DNA of 64,000 nucleotides, from the NCBI RefSeq assembly GCF_000526915.1, contig NZ_JAGZ01000001.1, positions 124,001 to 188,000 on the forward strand, given 5' to 3'. This DNA comes from Mycobacterium genavense ATCC 51234. Its GTDB lineage: Bacteria > Actinomycetota > Actinomycetes > Mycobacteriales > Mycobacteriaceae. This document shows positions 1-10,113 of the stretch, in pieces. The position numbers were made by a program, and so were the translations under genes. Each line of letters begins with the position of its first letter. Positions within the stretch are counted from its first letter, which is position 1. The notes beneath the pieces were generated by a model. That model had not been told where the DNA came from, searched no databases, and saw only the letters and a list, made by a program, of their open reading frames with translations.

Positions 1-1670
1 GTTGTCGCCGAATCCAAGCGCGACGACCTCAATTCCTTTCTGGGCCTTCACTATCCGTCCACCGACATCCCGGCGCAGGCGCGGGCCCTGTACGAGAAGA
101 ACTGGATTCGGCTCATTTCCGATGTCGACTATGCGCCGACACCGCTGGTGCCCAGCGTCGACCCGGAGACCGGCGCGCCGCTAAACCTCACCTACGCCAC
201 GCTGCGCAGCGTCTCGCCCATCCATGTCGAGTACCTGCAGAACATGGGCGTGCACGCATCGATGTCGATCTCGTTGCTGCGGGAGGGACGGCTGTGGGGG
301 CTCATCGCCTGCCATCACTACGCCGGTCCGCATCTGCCGCCGTTCGGCACCAGGGCGGCCGCCGAATTCCTCGGCTCGACCCTGTCGCTGCGGCTCGTCG
401 ACCGGTTCGAGGACGAACGGCTGCACAAGCGCCTGGCGCGCAGGCGGTCCTGGGCAAGCTGACCGCCGCGACGCTCGACGACGCCGAGTCCCTCACCGCG
501 GTACTGCTCGGGGCGCCCGACTTGCTCGACCTGGTGCCGGCCGAGGGCGTCGTCGTGAATATCCAGGGCGATCGCCGCACCCGTGGGTCGGTTCCGTCGC
601 TGCAGGTGGTGGCCGCGGTCATCGACTGGGCGCGCGGCGCCGACGACGCGATCGCCAGCAGCGAATGCCTGTCCAGCGAGTTGCCCGCGCTCGAGCTGGA
701 CCCGCAGCAGGCCGCCGGCGCGCTGGTGATCAACCTGCCCGACGGGCAGTACGCCGTGTGGTTCCGGCGCGAGGTGCTGCGGTCGGTGGACTGGGGTGGC
801 GACCCGTACAACAAGGCGATCGCTGTCGGTGAGGGCGACGACGTGCGGCTCAGCCCCCGCAAGTCGTTCGACCGGTGGCGCGAAATCGTCCACCAACGCA
901 GCGAGCCGTGGACACAGAGCGAACGGGAGTCCGCCGCGGCGCTGCGACGCCACCTGGTGGAGTCGCTGTACCGCCGCACCCGGGGTGCACTGCGGATGGC
1001 CGAGATGGTGCAGCGCAGCCTGTTTCCCGAGTCGATCCCGGTGCTCGAAAACTGGCGGCTGTCAGCGTATTACGAGCCGGCCGCGGGCGGTAACGTCGGC
1101 GGCGACTGGTACGACGCATTCGAGCTGCGCGACGGACGGTTGATCCTGCTGATCGGCGACGTCGCCGGGCACGGCATCACGGCGGCCGGGACGATGGCGC
1201 AATTGCGAAACGCACTGCGCGCCCAGCTGTTCGCCGGGGCCACCCCGGCCGAGGCGCTACACCAGCTCAACGACTTCTGTGTGCACATGCTGCCCGGTGC
1301 GTTCGCCACGGTCATCGCCGTGCGGGTCGACCTCGTCGCGGGGCTGGTGGAGGCGGCGTGTGCCGGCCATCTGATCCCGTACCTGACGAACCCGACGGCC
1401 GTTTCCGCGCCGGTGGAGCTTTCGCCGCCGATCGGCATCCGTGGCGTGTCGTACACCCCGAGCGGGTTCACCGTCGAGCCCGGCCAGGGGCTGGTCATGT
1501 ACTCCGACGGCCTGGTGGAGCGCCGCGGCGAGGTGATCGACGACGGGCTCGCCCGGCTGGCCGAAACCCTGGACCGCGCGGGTGATGCACCGGCGTCGAG
1601 GATCTGGACTGCGATGGACTCGGGGAATGTCGACGACGACGTCACGATCATCGCGCTCTGGCGGCCCTGA
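1..1670 (+). pseudogene. Bacteriophytochrome-SpoIIE (PP2C) phosphatase, 5' end outside window, frameshifted
   Basis: The window opens inside a phytochrome GAF domain, read in frame 1 from base 1. A PSTDIP motif (the phytochrome PASDIP signature) lies near bases 58-75, and a MGVHASMSIS...WGLIACHH block, the bilin pocket, near 246-320. A PHY domain follows, with a tongue-type SPRKSF near 852-870. The C-terminus (about 1000-1670) is a SpoIIE/RsbU phosphatase with GGDWYD, GDVAGHG, YSDGLVE and DDDVTI, so the metal-binding aspartates are present. The frame changes near base 441, where one base appears to be missing (...HKRLA then AQAVLGKLTA in another frame). It is therefore either a sequencing error or a disrupted gene. 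The N-terminal PAS domain with the bilin-attachment Cys lies outside the window. By family, light would control dephosphorylation of an anti-anti-sigma factor. The heme oxygenase next door supports biliverdin use. Confidence 0.85.
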
Positions 1671-1684
1671 CCCTGTCGCGTCGG

Positions 1685-2346
1685 CTACTGCCGATATGCC
1701 GGAAGGTTGTCCGATAGCTCGTCGAACACGGCCTGGTTGAGGCCGAACGCGACCTTGACCTCCTCGACTGCCCGGCGAACCGCGTCGGGGCCCAGCCCCA
1801 ACGCATCGAGGCGAGCTCGATAGCGGTCTTTGAAAGGTTTGGCGCGTAGGGGGAATCGGACATCGCCAGCCCGGCGCCCCCGGGCGCAAACGTGCGGTTG
1901 AGGACCTTGCCGATGGCCTGCCCGCCGGAGAGGTCGCCGAGATAGCGGGTGTAGTGGTGGGCGACCAGCGCGCCGCCCCACGAGGCCGCAGCGATGCGTG
2001 CACGGTAAGCCTCCGCGGCGGGCGACTGTATCTCGTTGCTGCCGTGCGTGTTCCAATGCTTGAGGTCGGCTTCGATGGCCGGTAGCCGCTCCAGCAGCGG
2101 GTCGTACACCGCGGCCACCATGGGATCGTCGCGACGAGACCGGACGGCGTTCTCCAGGGCGGCATAGATGACACGCAGCCGAAGTAGGTAGTCGGCATAC
2201 CCGCGATTGTTGACCCGTCCTGCGAGCAACTCCGTCACGAACGGCGACTGCTCTGCGCGGGCGTGTTCTTCGGCCGAGCCTTCCTTCATGGCGACGGAGA
2301 GCGGCCGGCTGGTCTGAGCCGGCTTCTCAACGTCTTGGGAAGTCAT
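1685..2346 (-). pseudogene. Heme oxygenase (biliverdin-producing), frameshifted
   Basis: HmuO-type heme oxygenase, which opens heme to biliverdin, iron and CO. The start MTSQDVEKP at 2346 leads to a proximal-His region (KEGSAEEHARAEQSPF) and the diagnostic distal helix YTRYLGDLSGGQAIGKVL. The C-terminus (KPFKDRYRARLDALGL...LSDNLPAYRQ) is in another frame. One base is missing near 1845, between SDSPYAP and KPFKDRY. Restored length is about 220 residues, normal for the family. It lies tail to tail with the phytochrome gene (14 bp between stops), the classic BphO-BphP pairing. The likely role is to supply the chromophore; iron acquisition from heme is the alternative. If the frameshift is real, the C-terminal helices are lost. 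Confidence 0.85.
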
Positions 2347-2519
2347 CGCCTCGGATGCTATCGAGGCCGCTGCCCGGGTGGGAGGCTGATCCTCCTAGCA
2401 CGGCGTGATTTGATCGTGGCGACGGGCAGCTATCCGCTTAGCGAAACTTTCTGTCCAGCTAACGCGTTATGCCGGTCCGATTGTCGCGAGCCACGGCACC
2501 GGAGCGGTAGCCATGACTT

Positions 2520-4159
2520 ATGAGTTCACCGTGCTTCCAGACAGGTTTTTCCGCAGCGGAATTCGCCCAGCGAGTCCGGCGCAACCAGCAAGCCCTAGGG
2601 GCTAAGATCAAGGCGCAATACGACTTCATCGTGTGCGGGTCCGGCTCTTTGGGATCAGTGGTGGCACGTCGGCTGGCCGAAAATCCCGAGGTGACCGTGC
2701 TGGTGCTCGAAGCCGGCGGCTCCGACGAGGCGCCCGAAACGACCAGGCCGGAGATGTGGCTGGCCAACCTGGGCAGCGAGCGCGACTGGAATTTCACCGC
2801 AGAACCCAGTTGCCACCTCAACGGGCGCGCGATCCCGTACTCCATGGGCAAGGTCCTGGGCGGGGGATCGAGCATCAGCGTCATGGTGTGGGCGCGCGGA
2901 CACAAGAACGACTGGGACTATTTCGCCGCCGAAGCCAAGGACCAGCGGTGGAACTACGAATCGGTGCTCGCGATCTACCGGGCCATCGAGGACTGGCATG
3001 GCGTCCCAGATCCCGAACATCGCGGCACCGGAGGGCCCGTGCATGTCGAATCCGCCAGGGACCCAAGCCCACTCGCGAAGGCCGGCCTTGCGGCCGCCGA
3101 TCTGCTCGGTATCCCGACCTTCGACAACCAAAACGGCAGTTTGATGGAAGGCGACGGCGGCGCCTCGATCGTGGATCTGCGCATCCGCGGTGGAGCCCGT
3201 CAATCGGTCTTTCGCTCTTACCTTTTCCCGTTGATGGATCGGCCCAATGTGACCGTCCTTAGCGGCGCGCTGGTGACGCGGGTGACCTTCGACACCCACG
3301 CCGGCGAGCGGGCCGCCAGCGGCGTGGAATTCGTCCACAACGGCAGCCTGCACCGCGTCGGGGCGGGATCCGAAGTGGTGCTGTCGTTGGGGGCTATCCA
3401 CACCCCCAAGATGTTGATGCAATCCGGCATCGGCGACGGCACCGAGCTGCGGCGACATCGGATCAACGTCGTGCAGCATCTGCAGGGAGTCGGGCGAAAC
3501 CTGCAGGACCACCCCGGGTTTGCGTGCGTCTGGGAATCCCGAGAACGGTCGCCGTGGCGCAACAGCGGCTGTGAGCTGACGGTATTTGCCAAGAGCGATC
3601 CGGACTTGGACACCCTCGACCTTCAGGCCTACCAACTCGAGTTTCCCTACTCGAGTCGAGGACACGCCGCGAAATACGGTCTGCCGGAGGCAGGTTGGGC
3701 GATGCTCGGTGCCGTGGTGCGCCCCAAGAACCGTGGACGTATCTGCCTGACGTGACCCGATCCGCTCGATCCGCTACAGATCCAGGCCAACCTGATGTCC
3801 CACCCCGACGACATGAAATCCGCGATGGCCTGCATGCGGCTGTGTCGCGAGATCGGAAATTAGCCCCGCTGCGCCGTTTCAGCAGGCGAGAAGTGATGCC
3901 GGGTGACATCAATGCCGTTGCATTCGAGTCGTTTATCCGCAACGAGGTCACCACGTACCACCACCAAACGGGCACCGCCAAGATGGGGACCGACAGTATG
4001 TCGGTGGTCGACAGTTCGTTGAAAGTCTATGGCGTACATAACCTTCGGGTCGCCGACGGATCCATCATGCCGCGTGTCACCACCGGCAACACGATGGCCC
4101 CGTGCGTCATCATCGGCGAGCGTGCCGGCCAGACCCTGCGCGACCACCACAGCCTCTGA
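2520..4159 (+). pseudogene. GMC-family FAD oxidoreductase (choline dehydrogenase-like), interrupted twice
   Basis: Glucose-methanol-choline oxidoreductase. The N-terminal dinucleotide motif GSGSLGSVVARRLAENP is followed by the GMC signature GKVLGGGSSISVMVWARG and a second signature GAIHTPKMLMQSGIG. The C-terminal active-site segment is YHHQTGTAKMG with a VADGSIMP...TTGNTMAP tail. The frame is broken twice. An in-frame TGA at 3753-3755 lies in a conserved stretch (RICLT-stop-PDPLDPLQIQ, same frame on both sides). A one-base loss near 3862, just before a TAG, puts the C-terminus in another frame. Two independent lesions make it more likely to be a real pseudogene than most neighbours. Restored length is about 545 residues, typical for the family. 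The substrate is unknown. Confidence 0.8.
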
Positions 4160-4279
4160 CACGGATCGCGCGCACTCGGGCGACCGCACGCACGATGAAA
4201 TGCCGTTCGCCGAATCGGCCGGGCCGCCGCGCCCCTAGGTGACGCTTGCGCTACCCAAACGGCAAGGTGGCCGACCATG

Positions 4280-4321
4280 ACCCACTAGCTTGGTGTCTAT
4301 ACCCACTAGCTTGGTGTCTAT
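4280..4321 (+). repeat. 21-bp perfect tandem duplication
   Basis: Two head-to-tail identical 21-bp copies, 4280-4300 and 4301-4321. The second copy runs into the ATG (4320-4322) that I take as the start of the next gene. It doubles the immediate upstream region, including any ribosome-binding or promoter signal there. It is one of several such duplications in the window. Confidence 0.95.
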
Positions 4322-6926
4322 GGGTGAACCCGATGCCGCCGGGCGCGAGCCGATGAGCCGGGTGCGCGAGCAACTTGACGAGCTGCTGGCTGCTCGCGAT
4401 CAGATGGCACAGCTGGTCCGGGTCATCGTCGAAATCGGTTCTGACCTGGACCTGGATGTGACGTTGCGTCGCATTGTCAGCGCGGCGATGGAATTGACCG
4501 GCGCCCGGTACGGGGCGCTGGGTATTCGCGGCTCCGATGGCGCCTTGGCATCGTTCGTGACCGGGGAACTCGACGACGCCACCGCGCGGCGGCTCGGCGA
4601 TCTGCCGGTGGGTGACGGAATCCGAGTCGACGATTTGGCCGCCCACCCGCAGGCCGTCGCGGTCGCCGCCGGTGGCCCACCCATTCGGGCGTTACTCGCG
4701 ATACCGATTACGGTTCGGGCGGCCGACTTCGGCACCCTTTACCTCGCCGACGATCGGCCGGAACGAGTGTTCACCGACAGCCACGAGAGCGAGGTGCGCG
4801 CCTTGGCCACGGCGGCGGCGGCCGCCATCGACAACGCGCGGCTCTTCGAGCGGGAACGCGAGTCGGCGCGGTGGACGAAGGCCAGTCGCGAGATCACCAC
4901 CGCGCTGTTGTCCGGTGACCCACAGACGGGACCGCTGCAGCTCATCGTGAATCGGGCACTGGAGTTGGCCGACGCGGAGCAGGCCATTCTGCTGGTGCCC
5001 CGCGAGCCCGACCGGCCGCACGGCAAGGCCGACACGCTGGTCGTGGCGGCGACCGCGGGCCGATACGCCTCGCAGGTGATCGGTCGACAAGTACCGATGG
5101 ACGGTTCCACCACGGGCGGCGTGGCGCGACGCGGCCTGCCGCTGATCACCGACTCCTTCCAATATCCGATCGAGGGCTTCACCGACGTCGGCGAACGCAC
5201 CGCCATCGTGATCCCGCTGATCGCCGACGAGGCGGTGCTGGGCGTGATCGCCGTGGCACGCGACCCGCAGCTGCCGGCCTTCGACGTCGGTTACCTGGAC
5301 CTGGTCAGCGATTTCGCGGGTCAAGCCGCAATCGCCTTGGCGCTGACGGCAGGGCGCGAACACGCGCTCAACCAGCAACTCGCCCAGGCCGACAGCGTGG
5401 ATGAGGCGGTGCTGGCCGCCGCCGAGGAACTGCGTCGACTCTGGCGGGCCCGCCGCGTCCTGGCCGTCACGTTACCCACTCAGCGTTCCGCCGTCGAAAC
5501 CACTTCCGACACACCGGAACTGGTCTCGGTCGGCGAGTCCGCGCAGTGGGCCGACCTTTCACCCGCGACCCGAGAACTGCTCGAGTCGTTACGCGAAGGC
5601 GGCCTGCTTACCCCCAACACGACCAGGCCGGGAACGGCGGCCATCGCCCTGCAGCATCCCGAGGGCGTGCTCGTCGTGTGGATCGATCTGTCCGAACGAC
5701 GGCCCTTCACCCTCGAGGACCAAACCTTGCTCACCGTGTTGGCGGCCCGGCTCGGCCAGGGCCTGCAACGGGTTTATCAGGTCGACCAGCAGCGTGAGAC
5801 CGCCCTGGCCCTGCAACATGCCATCCTGGGCCCGTCTGATCTGCCGCACGGTTTTGCGGTGCGCTACCAAGCGGCCGCCCGTCCGCTGCAAGTTGGGGGT
5901 GACTGGTACGACGTCGCCGACCTGGACGACGGGCGCATCGCGTTGCTGGTCGGCGACTGTGTCGGTCACGGCCTGGCCGCCGCCACCGTCATGGGGCAGG
6001 TGCGCAGCGCCTGCCGGGCATTGTTGTTCGACAATCCAGCCCGGCGGCCGCCCTCAAGGGCCTGGACCGCTTCGCCGCGAAGTTGCCCGGGGCGCTGTGC
6101 ACCACCCCGCGGTCTACGCCGTGCTCAATCCCGACACGGGCGAGCTGGTGTATTCCAGCGTCGGAAACCCGCCGCCGATCGTCGTCCACGCCGACGGAAC
6201 GACCCAGATGCTCGAGGACGGCCACACCATTGCGTTGGGAGTGCGCCTCCATCGCGACCGCCCCGAAGCCCGCGTCGTCATCCCGGCGCACTCGACACTG
6301 CTGCTCTACACCGATGGTTTGGTCGAACGCCGACGCAGGTCACTGGATGAGGGCATCGCCCGGGCCGTGAGCCTCGTCGCGGACGGGGTCGGTTCATCGC
6401 TGGAGGACCTGGCGGACCGGGTGATGTCCCGCGTCGCGCCAACCGGCGGCTATCAGGACGACGTCGCGCTGTTACTCTACCGCCATCCCGCTCCGCTGGA
6501 GCTGGAGTTTCCCGCGGACGCCAGCCACCTCGGCCCGGCCCGCACGGCCCTGCGTAACTGGTTGACCAGAGCGCGCGTGGGCCCCGAGCAGAGCATGAAC
6601 GTGTTCATTGCCGCCGGCGAAGCTGTCGCCAACGCCATCGAGCACGGTCACCGCCACCGGCGTGCGGGCACCATTGCGCTGGACGCGACCGCGCTCGTCG
6701 ACGAGGTGCAGTTGACCATCACCGACACCGGCTCCTGGCAACCGCCGCAGCCGGAGGCCAACCACATCGTGGTCGCGGCATCGCCCTGATGCGAGGACTC
6801 ATGCACGACGTCACGATCAACCCCGACGTCGGCGGAACAACGGTGCAGCTATCGGTAAGGATCACCTGGTGGCCACCTCGCTCACCCTCGAGACCGTGCG
6901 CCGCGGCGACGGCAAACTCGCGCTGA
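4320..6926 (+). pseudogene. GAF-GAF-SpoIIE phosphatase-HATPase sensor, frameshifted
   Basis: Partner-switching regulator. Two GAF domains (about residues 25-175 and 190-345) precede a SpoIIE/RsbU phosphatase (QVGGDWYDVADL, GDCVGHG, LLYTDGLVERR, GYQDDVALLLY) and an RsbW-like HATPase (EAVANAIEHG N-box, ITDTGSW, then RGRGIALM in a shifted frame). Frame changes occur near 6045 and 6108 (LLFDNP...AAALKGLDRFAAKLPGALCTT...AVYAVLNPDTGE) and near 6765 (NH-RGRGIALMRG). Without the last shift the protein stops at 6789. In the restored frame it reaches 6926 and overlaps the STAS gene. I start at 4320 (MGEPDAAGRE); an in-frame start 30 bp upstream exists. The domain set resembles the M. tuberculosis Rv1364c regulator, with GAF in place of PAS and the STAS domain separate. 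Confidence 0.85.
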
Positions 6927-7194
6927 CCGCAACGGGTGAAATCGACCCGAGCAACATCGAGGCATTCGACCAGGCGCTCGCCACGGCCACGGCCGAGGCT
7001 GCGGGCAGCGCAACGGCGCTCATCGTCGACCTCAGCCAGGTGGAATATCGCGACAGCGCCGCCATCAATGCCCTCTTCGCGCGTGCCGACCAGATACACG
7101 TCATTGCCCACCCGCTGCTGATGCGCAGCTTCACCGCCAGCGTCTGACCGAATTGGCCACCGTCGAAGCCGCGCCGCCCGCAGCGCAAGATTGA
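6869..7194 (+). pseudogene. STAS-domain anti-anti-sigma factor, frameshifted near its end
   Basis: SpoIIAA/RsbV-like protein. The GTG start at 6869 (MATSLTLETVRRGDGK) has an AGGA 8 nt upstream. The STAS core LTATGEIDPSNIEAFDQAL is followed by VEYRDSAAINALFARADQI, which carries the phosphorylatable Ser of the DSAAIN motif. The listed frame stops at 7147, but the conserved tail LTELATVEAAPPAAQD continues one frame over to a TGA at 7192-7194. This implies one base lost near 7144. It directly follows, and overlaps, the phosphatase/kinase protein, so it is the likely substrate of that HATPase (phosphorylation) and of the SpoIIE domains (dephosphorylation). The sigma factor controlled is not in the window; SigF-type control is an inference. 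Confidence 0.8.
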
Positions 7195-7393
7195 CGCGGT
7201 GCGATTTGCATTTAGGGTGTGAGATCCGTTGAGGTGCTTGAATTCTCGCCTTCAGCGTAACGGTCGTGTCGAGGCGCACCAGCCTGGTGTGACGTCGGCC
7301 GGGCCCCTGGTGGATGTGGCGGTGGGGGGAGTTGATTTACTAGTCGCATGCCGCGGCGCGGCGTGGGTGCGATCGCGGCTCGAGAGGACTGGT

Positions 7394-8134
7394 ATGACAG
7401 CACTGCTAAACTAGGTCGCGTTGATGACCGGTGCGTCGTCGGGCCTGGGCGCCGAAACCGCCAAGCTGTTTTCCCGCCAGGGCGCAACGGTTTTCGGCAT
7501 CGCCCGGGATACCGCACGCCTGGCCGAGGTGTTCGGCGACGTGCAGCATGGTTCCTACGCATCGGTGGACGTCGGCTCGGCGCAGGCCTGCAAAGACGCG
7601 GTCGAGCAGTGCGTCCGGCAGTTCGGCGGTCTCGACGTGCTGGTCAATATCGCCGGGAAGCACCAGATGCGCCGAACCGAGTTGATGACCGACGACGACT
7701 GGACACAAGATCTGGCCGTGAACCTGAACGGCCCGTTCTACCTGTGCCGCGCCGCCCTGTCGCAGCTGCTGCAGCGCGGCGGAAACATCGTCAACGTCGC
7801 CTCGATCGCCGGGGTCGAGGGCCAGGCCTACTCGGCCGGCTACTGCGCTGCCAGGCATGGGCTTGTCGGGCTGACCCGGGCGTTGGCGGTGGAGTACACC
7901 GCGGATCGGCTGCGCGTCAACGCGGTGTGTCCCGGCGGCATGCTCACCCCGCAGATCGAACAGTTCACCGCGCCAGAGGATCCCAACTACGACCTGATCC
8001 TGCGGTCGGCCTCACCGCGCGGCATGATGCAGCCGCTGGACGTCGCGAATGTGGTCGCGTTCCTGGCCAGCGACGCCGCATCGGCCATCCACGGCGCCGT
8101 ATACCGGGTCGACAACGGAAAGGGTGCGGGCTAA
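7394..8134 (+). pseudogene. SDR-family oxidoreductase with early stop and changed catalytic lysine
   Basis: Short-chain dehydrogenase. ATG at 7394 has GAGAGG upstream and gives MTALLN, then an in-frame TAG at 7412-7414, then VALMTGASSGLGAETAKLF, the Rossmann TGxxxGxG motif in the same frame. The natural start is therefore followed by a stop at codon 7 (CAG to TAG would explain it). The core has NIAG, VASIAG (catalytic Ser) and YCAARHG. The expected YxxxK reads YxxxR, so the catalytic Lys is replaced by Arg (AGG). A TTG at 7421 could restart translation. Two independent defects argue for an inactive gene. Restored length is about 245 residues. The substrate is unknown. Confidence 0.75.
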
Positions 8135-8166
8135 CAGCATCCCAACCACGCCCGCGGCCACTGCGG

Positions 8167-8186
8167 GAGGAAATAAGAGGAAATAA
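8167..8186 (+). repeat. 10-bp tandem duplication in intergenic space
   Basis: GAGGAAATAA occurs twice in a row (8167-8176, 8177-8186), unusually A-rich for this genome, between the SDR stop and the next small gene. No other function is visible. Confidence 0.8.
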
Positions 8187-8226
8187 ATTGTCGGCCTTTA
8201 TACAGACGCTGGATAGGTCTGCCGGG

Positions 8227-8232
8227 TAGCGT
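8227..8232 (+). promoter_or_regulatory. Candidate -10 element of a leaderless promoter
   Basis: TAGCGT matches the actinobacterial TANNNT -10 pattern. It ends exactly 6 nt before the ATG at 8239, which has no Shine-Dalgarno sequence. Transcription would start at the A of the start codon. Confidence 0.35.
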
Positions 8233-8238
8233 GCCCGC

Positions 8239-8460
8239 ATGTCTTTCACAGTGACCTGGGCAGACGGCACCGAAATCACGTACGGGGACGAACTTCATTT
8301 CGACACCGATGGCGCGGTGCTCAAGATCGGTCCTTCCACGGGCAAGTGGACGTGGTACTTCTCGTCCCACCAGTGGGCACGCATCGAGCATGACGATCCG
8401 AACACCTCGCTGCGGCCCGAGTTTCCCCCGGTGGTCGCCCACGCCCACCCGTCGACCTGA
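8239..8460 (+). CDS. Small hypothetical protein (73 aa)
   Basis: Begins MSFTVTWADGTEITYGDEL and contains an aromatic stretch KWTWYFSSHQWARIEHDDP. It has no signal peptide, membrane span or metal motif. The upstream region fits a leaderless start. I do not recognise a family, but the tidy start and composition suggest a real small soluble protein. It stands alone between the SDR remnant and the MFS gene, 156 bp before the latter. Confidence 0.6.
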   Translation: MSFTVTWADGTEITYGDELHFDTDGAVLKIGPSTGKWTWYFSSHQWARIEHDDPNTSLRPEFPPVVAHAHPST

Positions 8461-8616
8461 GAGCCGGACCGCCCCGCGCCATGGGCGCATACGCCGGGCT
8501 GGAGCGATCGGTGTGAACTGACCAGGCTGGTAGGGTCCGCCAGGACGCCAGGCTTTCCGCGGCATGCGACGCGCTGGCGGGGGGTAGTTTTCCTATCCAC
8601 CCAGAACGGAGACGGC

Positions 8617-10077
8617 ATGAGCTCAGGCGCGCAGACGAAAACGATCACGACGCATGTTCCGGCGCGGTTGGACCGCCTGCCGTGGTCGCGGTTTCACTGG
8701 CGCGTCGTGGTGGGGCTCGGCGGCGTGTGGATCCTCGACGGACTCGAGGTCACGATGGTCGGCAACGTCTCGGCCCGGCTCACCGAGAAGGGCAGCGGGA
8801 TCGAGCTCAACCCCGCACAGATCGGGTACGCGGCGGCGATCTACATCACCGGGGCATGCCTGGGCGCGTTGTTCTTCGGTCACCTGACCGACCGGTTCGG
8901 ACGCCGCAACCTGTTCATCCTGACCCTGGCGGTCTACCTCGTCTCCACCGTCGCGACCGCATTTGCCTTCGCGCCTTGGTATTTCTTCGTCACTCGTTTT
9001 TTCACCGGCGCCGGCATAGGTGGTGAATACGCGGCCGTCAATTCGGCGATCGACGAGTTGATTCCGGCGCGAGTGCGCGGCCGGGTGGATTTGATCATCA
9101 ACGGCACCTACTGGCTAGGTTCGGCCGTCGGCGCCGCCGGGGCACTGGTCTTGCTGGACACCTCGAACTTCCCGGCGAACATCGGTTGGCGACTCGCCTT
9201 CGGCATCGGGGCCATTTTCGGCAACTTCGTCCTGGTGGTCCGGCGCAACGTTCCGGAAAGCCCGCGCTGGCTGTTCATTCACGGGCGTGACGAGGAAGCC
9301 GAGCAGGTCGTCGGCGAGATCGAGCAAGACGTGCAGCGAGAAACCGGACAACCGCTGCCCGAGCCGGAGGGCGAGCCGCTGAGAATTCGTCAGCGCCACG
9401 CGATTTCATTCGTGGAGATTGCCCGGGTGGCGTTTCGGCTGTACCCCAAACGCGCGGTCCTGGGGCTCGCGTTGTTCATCGGTCAGGCATTCCTGTACAA
9501 CGGCGTGACGTTCAACCTGGGCACGCTGCTGAGCGGCTTTTACGGCGTCCCTTCCGGAAAAGTGCCAATCTTCTTCATCTTGTGGGCGCTGAGTAATTTC
9601 CTGGGCCCGCTCATTCTCGGGCGGCTGTTCGACACCATCGGCCGCAAACCGATGATCACCGCGACCTATCTCGGGTCGGCCGTGATCGCGGTCGTGCTCG
9701 GTGTGCTGTTCCTGGATCGGACCGGCGGTGTCTGGGCCTTCATCGTCGTGCTCGCGGTGGCGTTCTTCTTGGCCTCGGCCGGGGCGAGCGCGGCCTATTT
9801 GACGGTCAGCGAGATCTTCCCGATGGAGACCCGGGCGCTGGCGATAGCGTTCTTCTACGCGGTGGGTACCGCGATCGGCGGCATCACCGGTCCCGTGTTG
9901 TTCGGCGAGCTGATCAATTCGGGCGATAGCGGTCAGGTGCTGTGGTCGTTTTTGATCGGGGCGATCGTGATGGCCGTCGCGGGCCTGGTCGAGCTGTGGC
10001 TGGGCATCGCGGCGGAGCAACGCGCCCTCGAGGACCTGGCGCTGCCGCTGACGGTGGCCGCCGCGGTGAACGAATAG
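8617..10077 (+). CDS. MFS transporter, sugar/metabolite porter type
   Basis: 486-residue integral membrane protein with a GGAGA ribosome-binding site 6 nt before ATG. Loop 2-3 has GHLTDRFGRRNLF, the MFS signature, and loop 8-9 has GRLFDTIGRKPM. ESPRWLFIHGRDEEAEQVV after TM6 is typical of the sugar-porter/metabolite:H+ symporter branch. Twelve hydrophobic segments can be followed. It is intact and complete. The substrate cannot be told. Neighbours (dead SDR, TPR protein) give no operon partner. Confidence 0.85.
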   Translation: MSSGAQTKTITTHVPARLDRLPWSRFHWRVVVGLGGVWILDGLEVTMVGNVSARLTEKGSGIELNPAQIGYAAAIYITGACLGALFFGHLTDRFGRRNLFILTLAVYLVSTVATAFAFAPWYFFVTRFFTGAGIGGEYAAVNSAIDELIPARVRGRVDLIINGTYWLGSAVGAAGALVLLDTSNFPANIGWRLAFGIGAIFGNFVLVVRRNVPESPRWLFIHGRDEEAEQVVGEIEQDVQRETGQPLPEPEGEPLRIRQRHAISFVEIARVAFRLYPKRAVLGLALFIGQAFLYNGVTFNLGTLLSGFYGVPSGKVPIFFILWALSNFLGPLILGRLFDTIGRKPMITATYLGSAVIAVVLGVLFLDRTGGVWAFIVVLAVAFFLASAGASAAYLTVSEIFPMETRALAIAFFYAVGTAIGGITGPVLFGELINSGDSGQVLWSFLIGAIVMAVAGLVELWLGIAAEQRALEDLALPLTVAAAVNE

Positions 10078-10100
10078 CAGCGGACCGGCCGCACCGGGGC

Positions 10101-10106
10101 TATCGT
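10101..10106 (+). promoter_or_regulatory. Candidate -10 element of a leaderless promoter
   Basis: TATCGT (TANNNT type) is separated by 7 nt from the GTG start at 10114, and no Shine-Dalgarno sequence is present. The geometry fits a leaderless transcript. Confidence 0.35.
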
Positions 10107-10113
10107 CGGCGGC

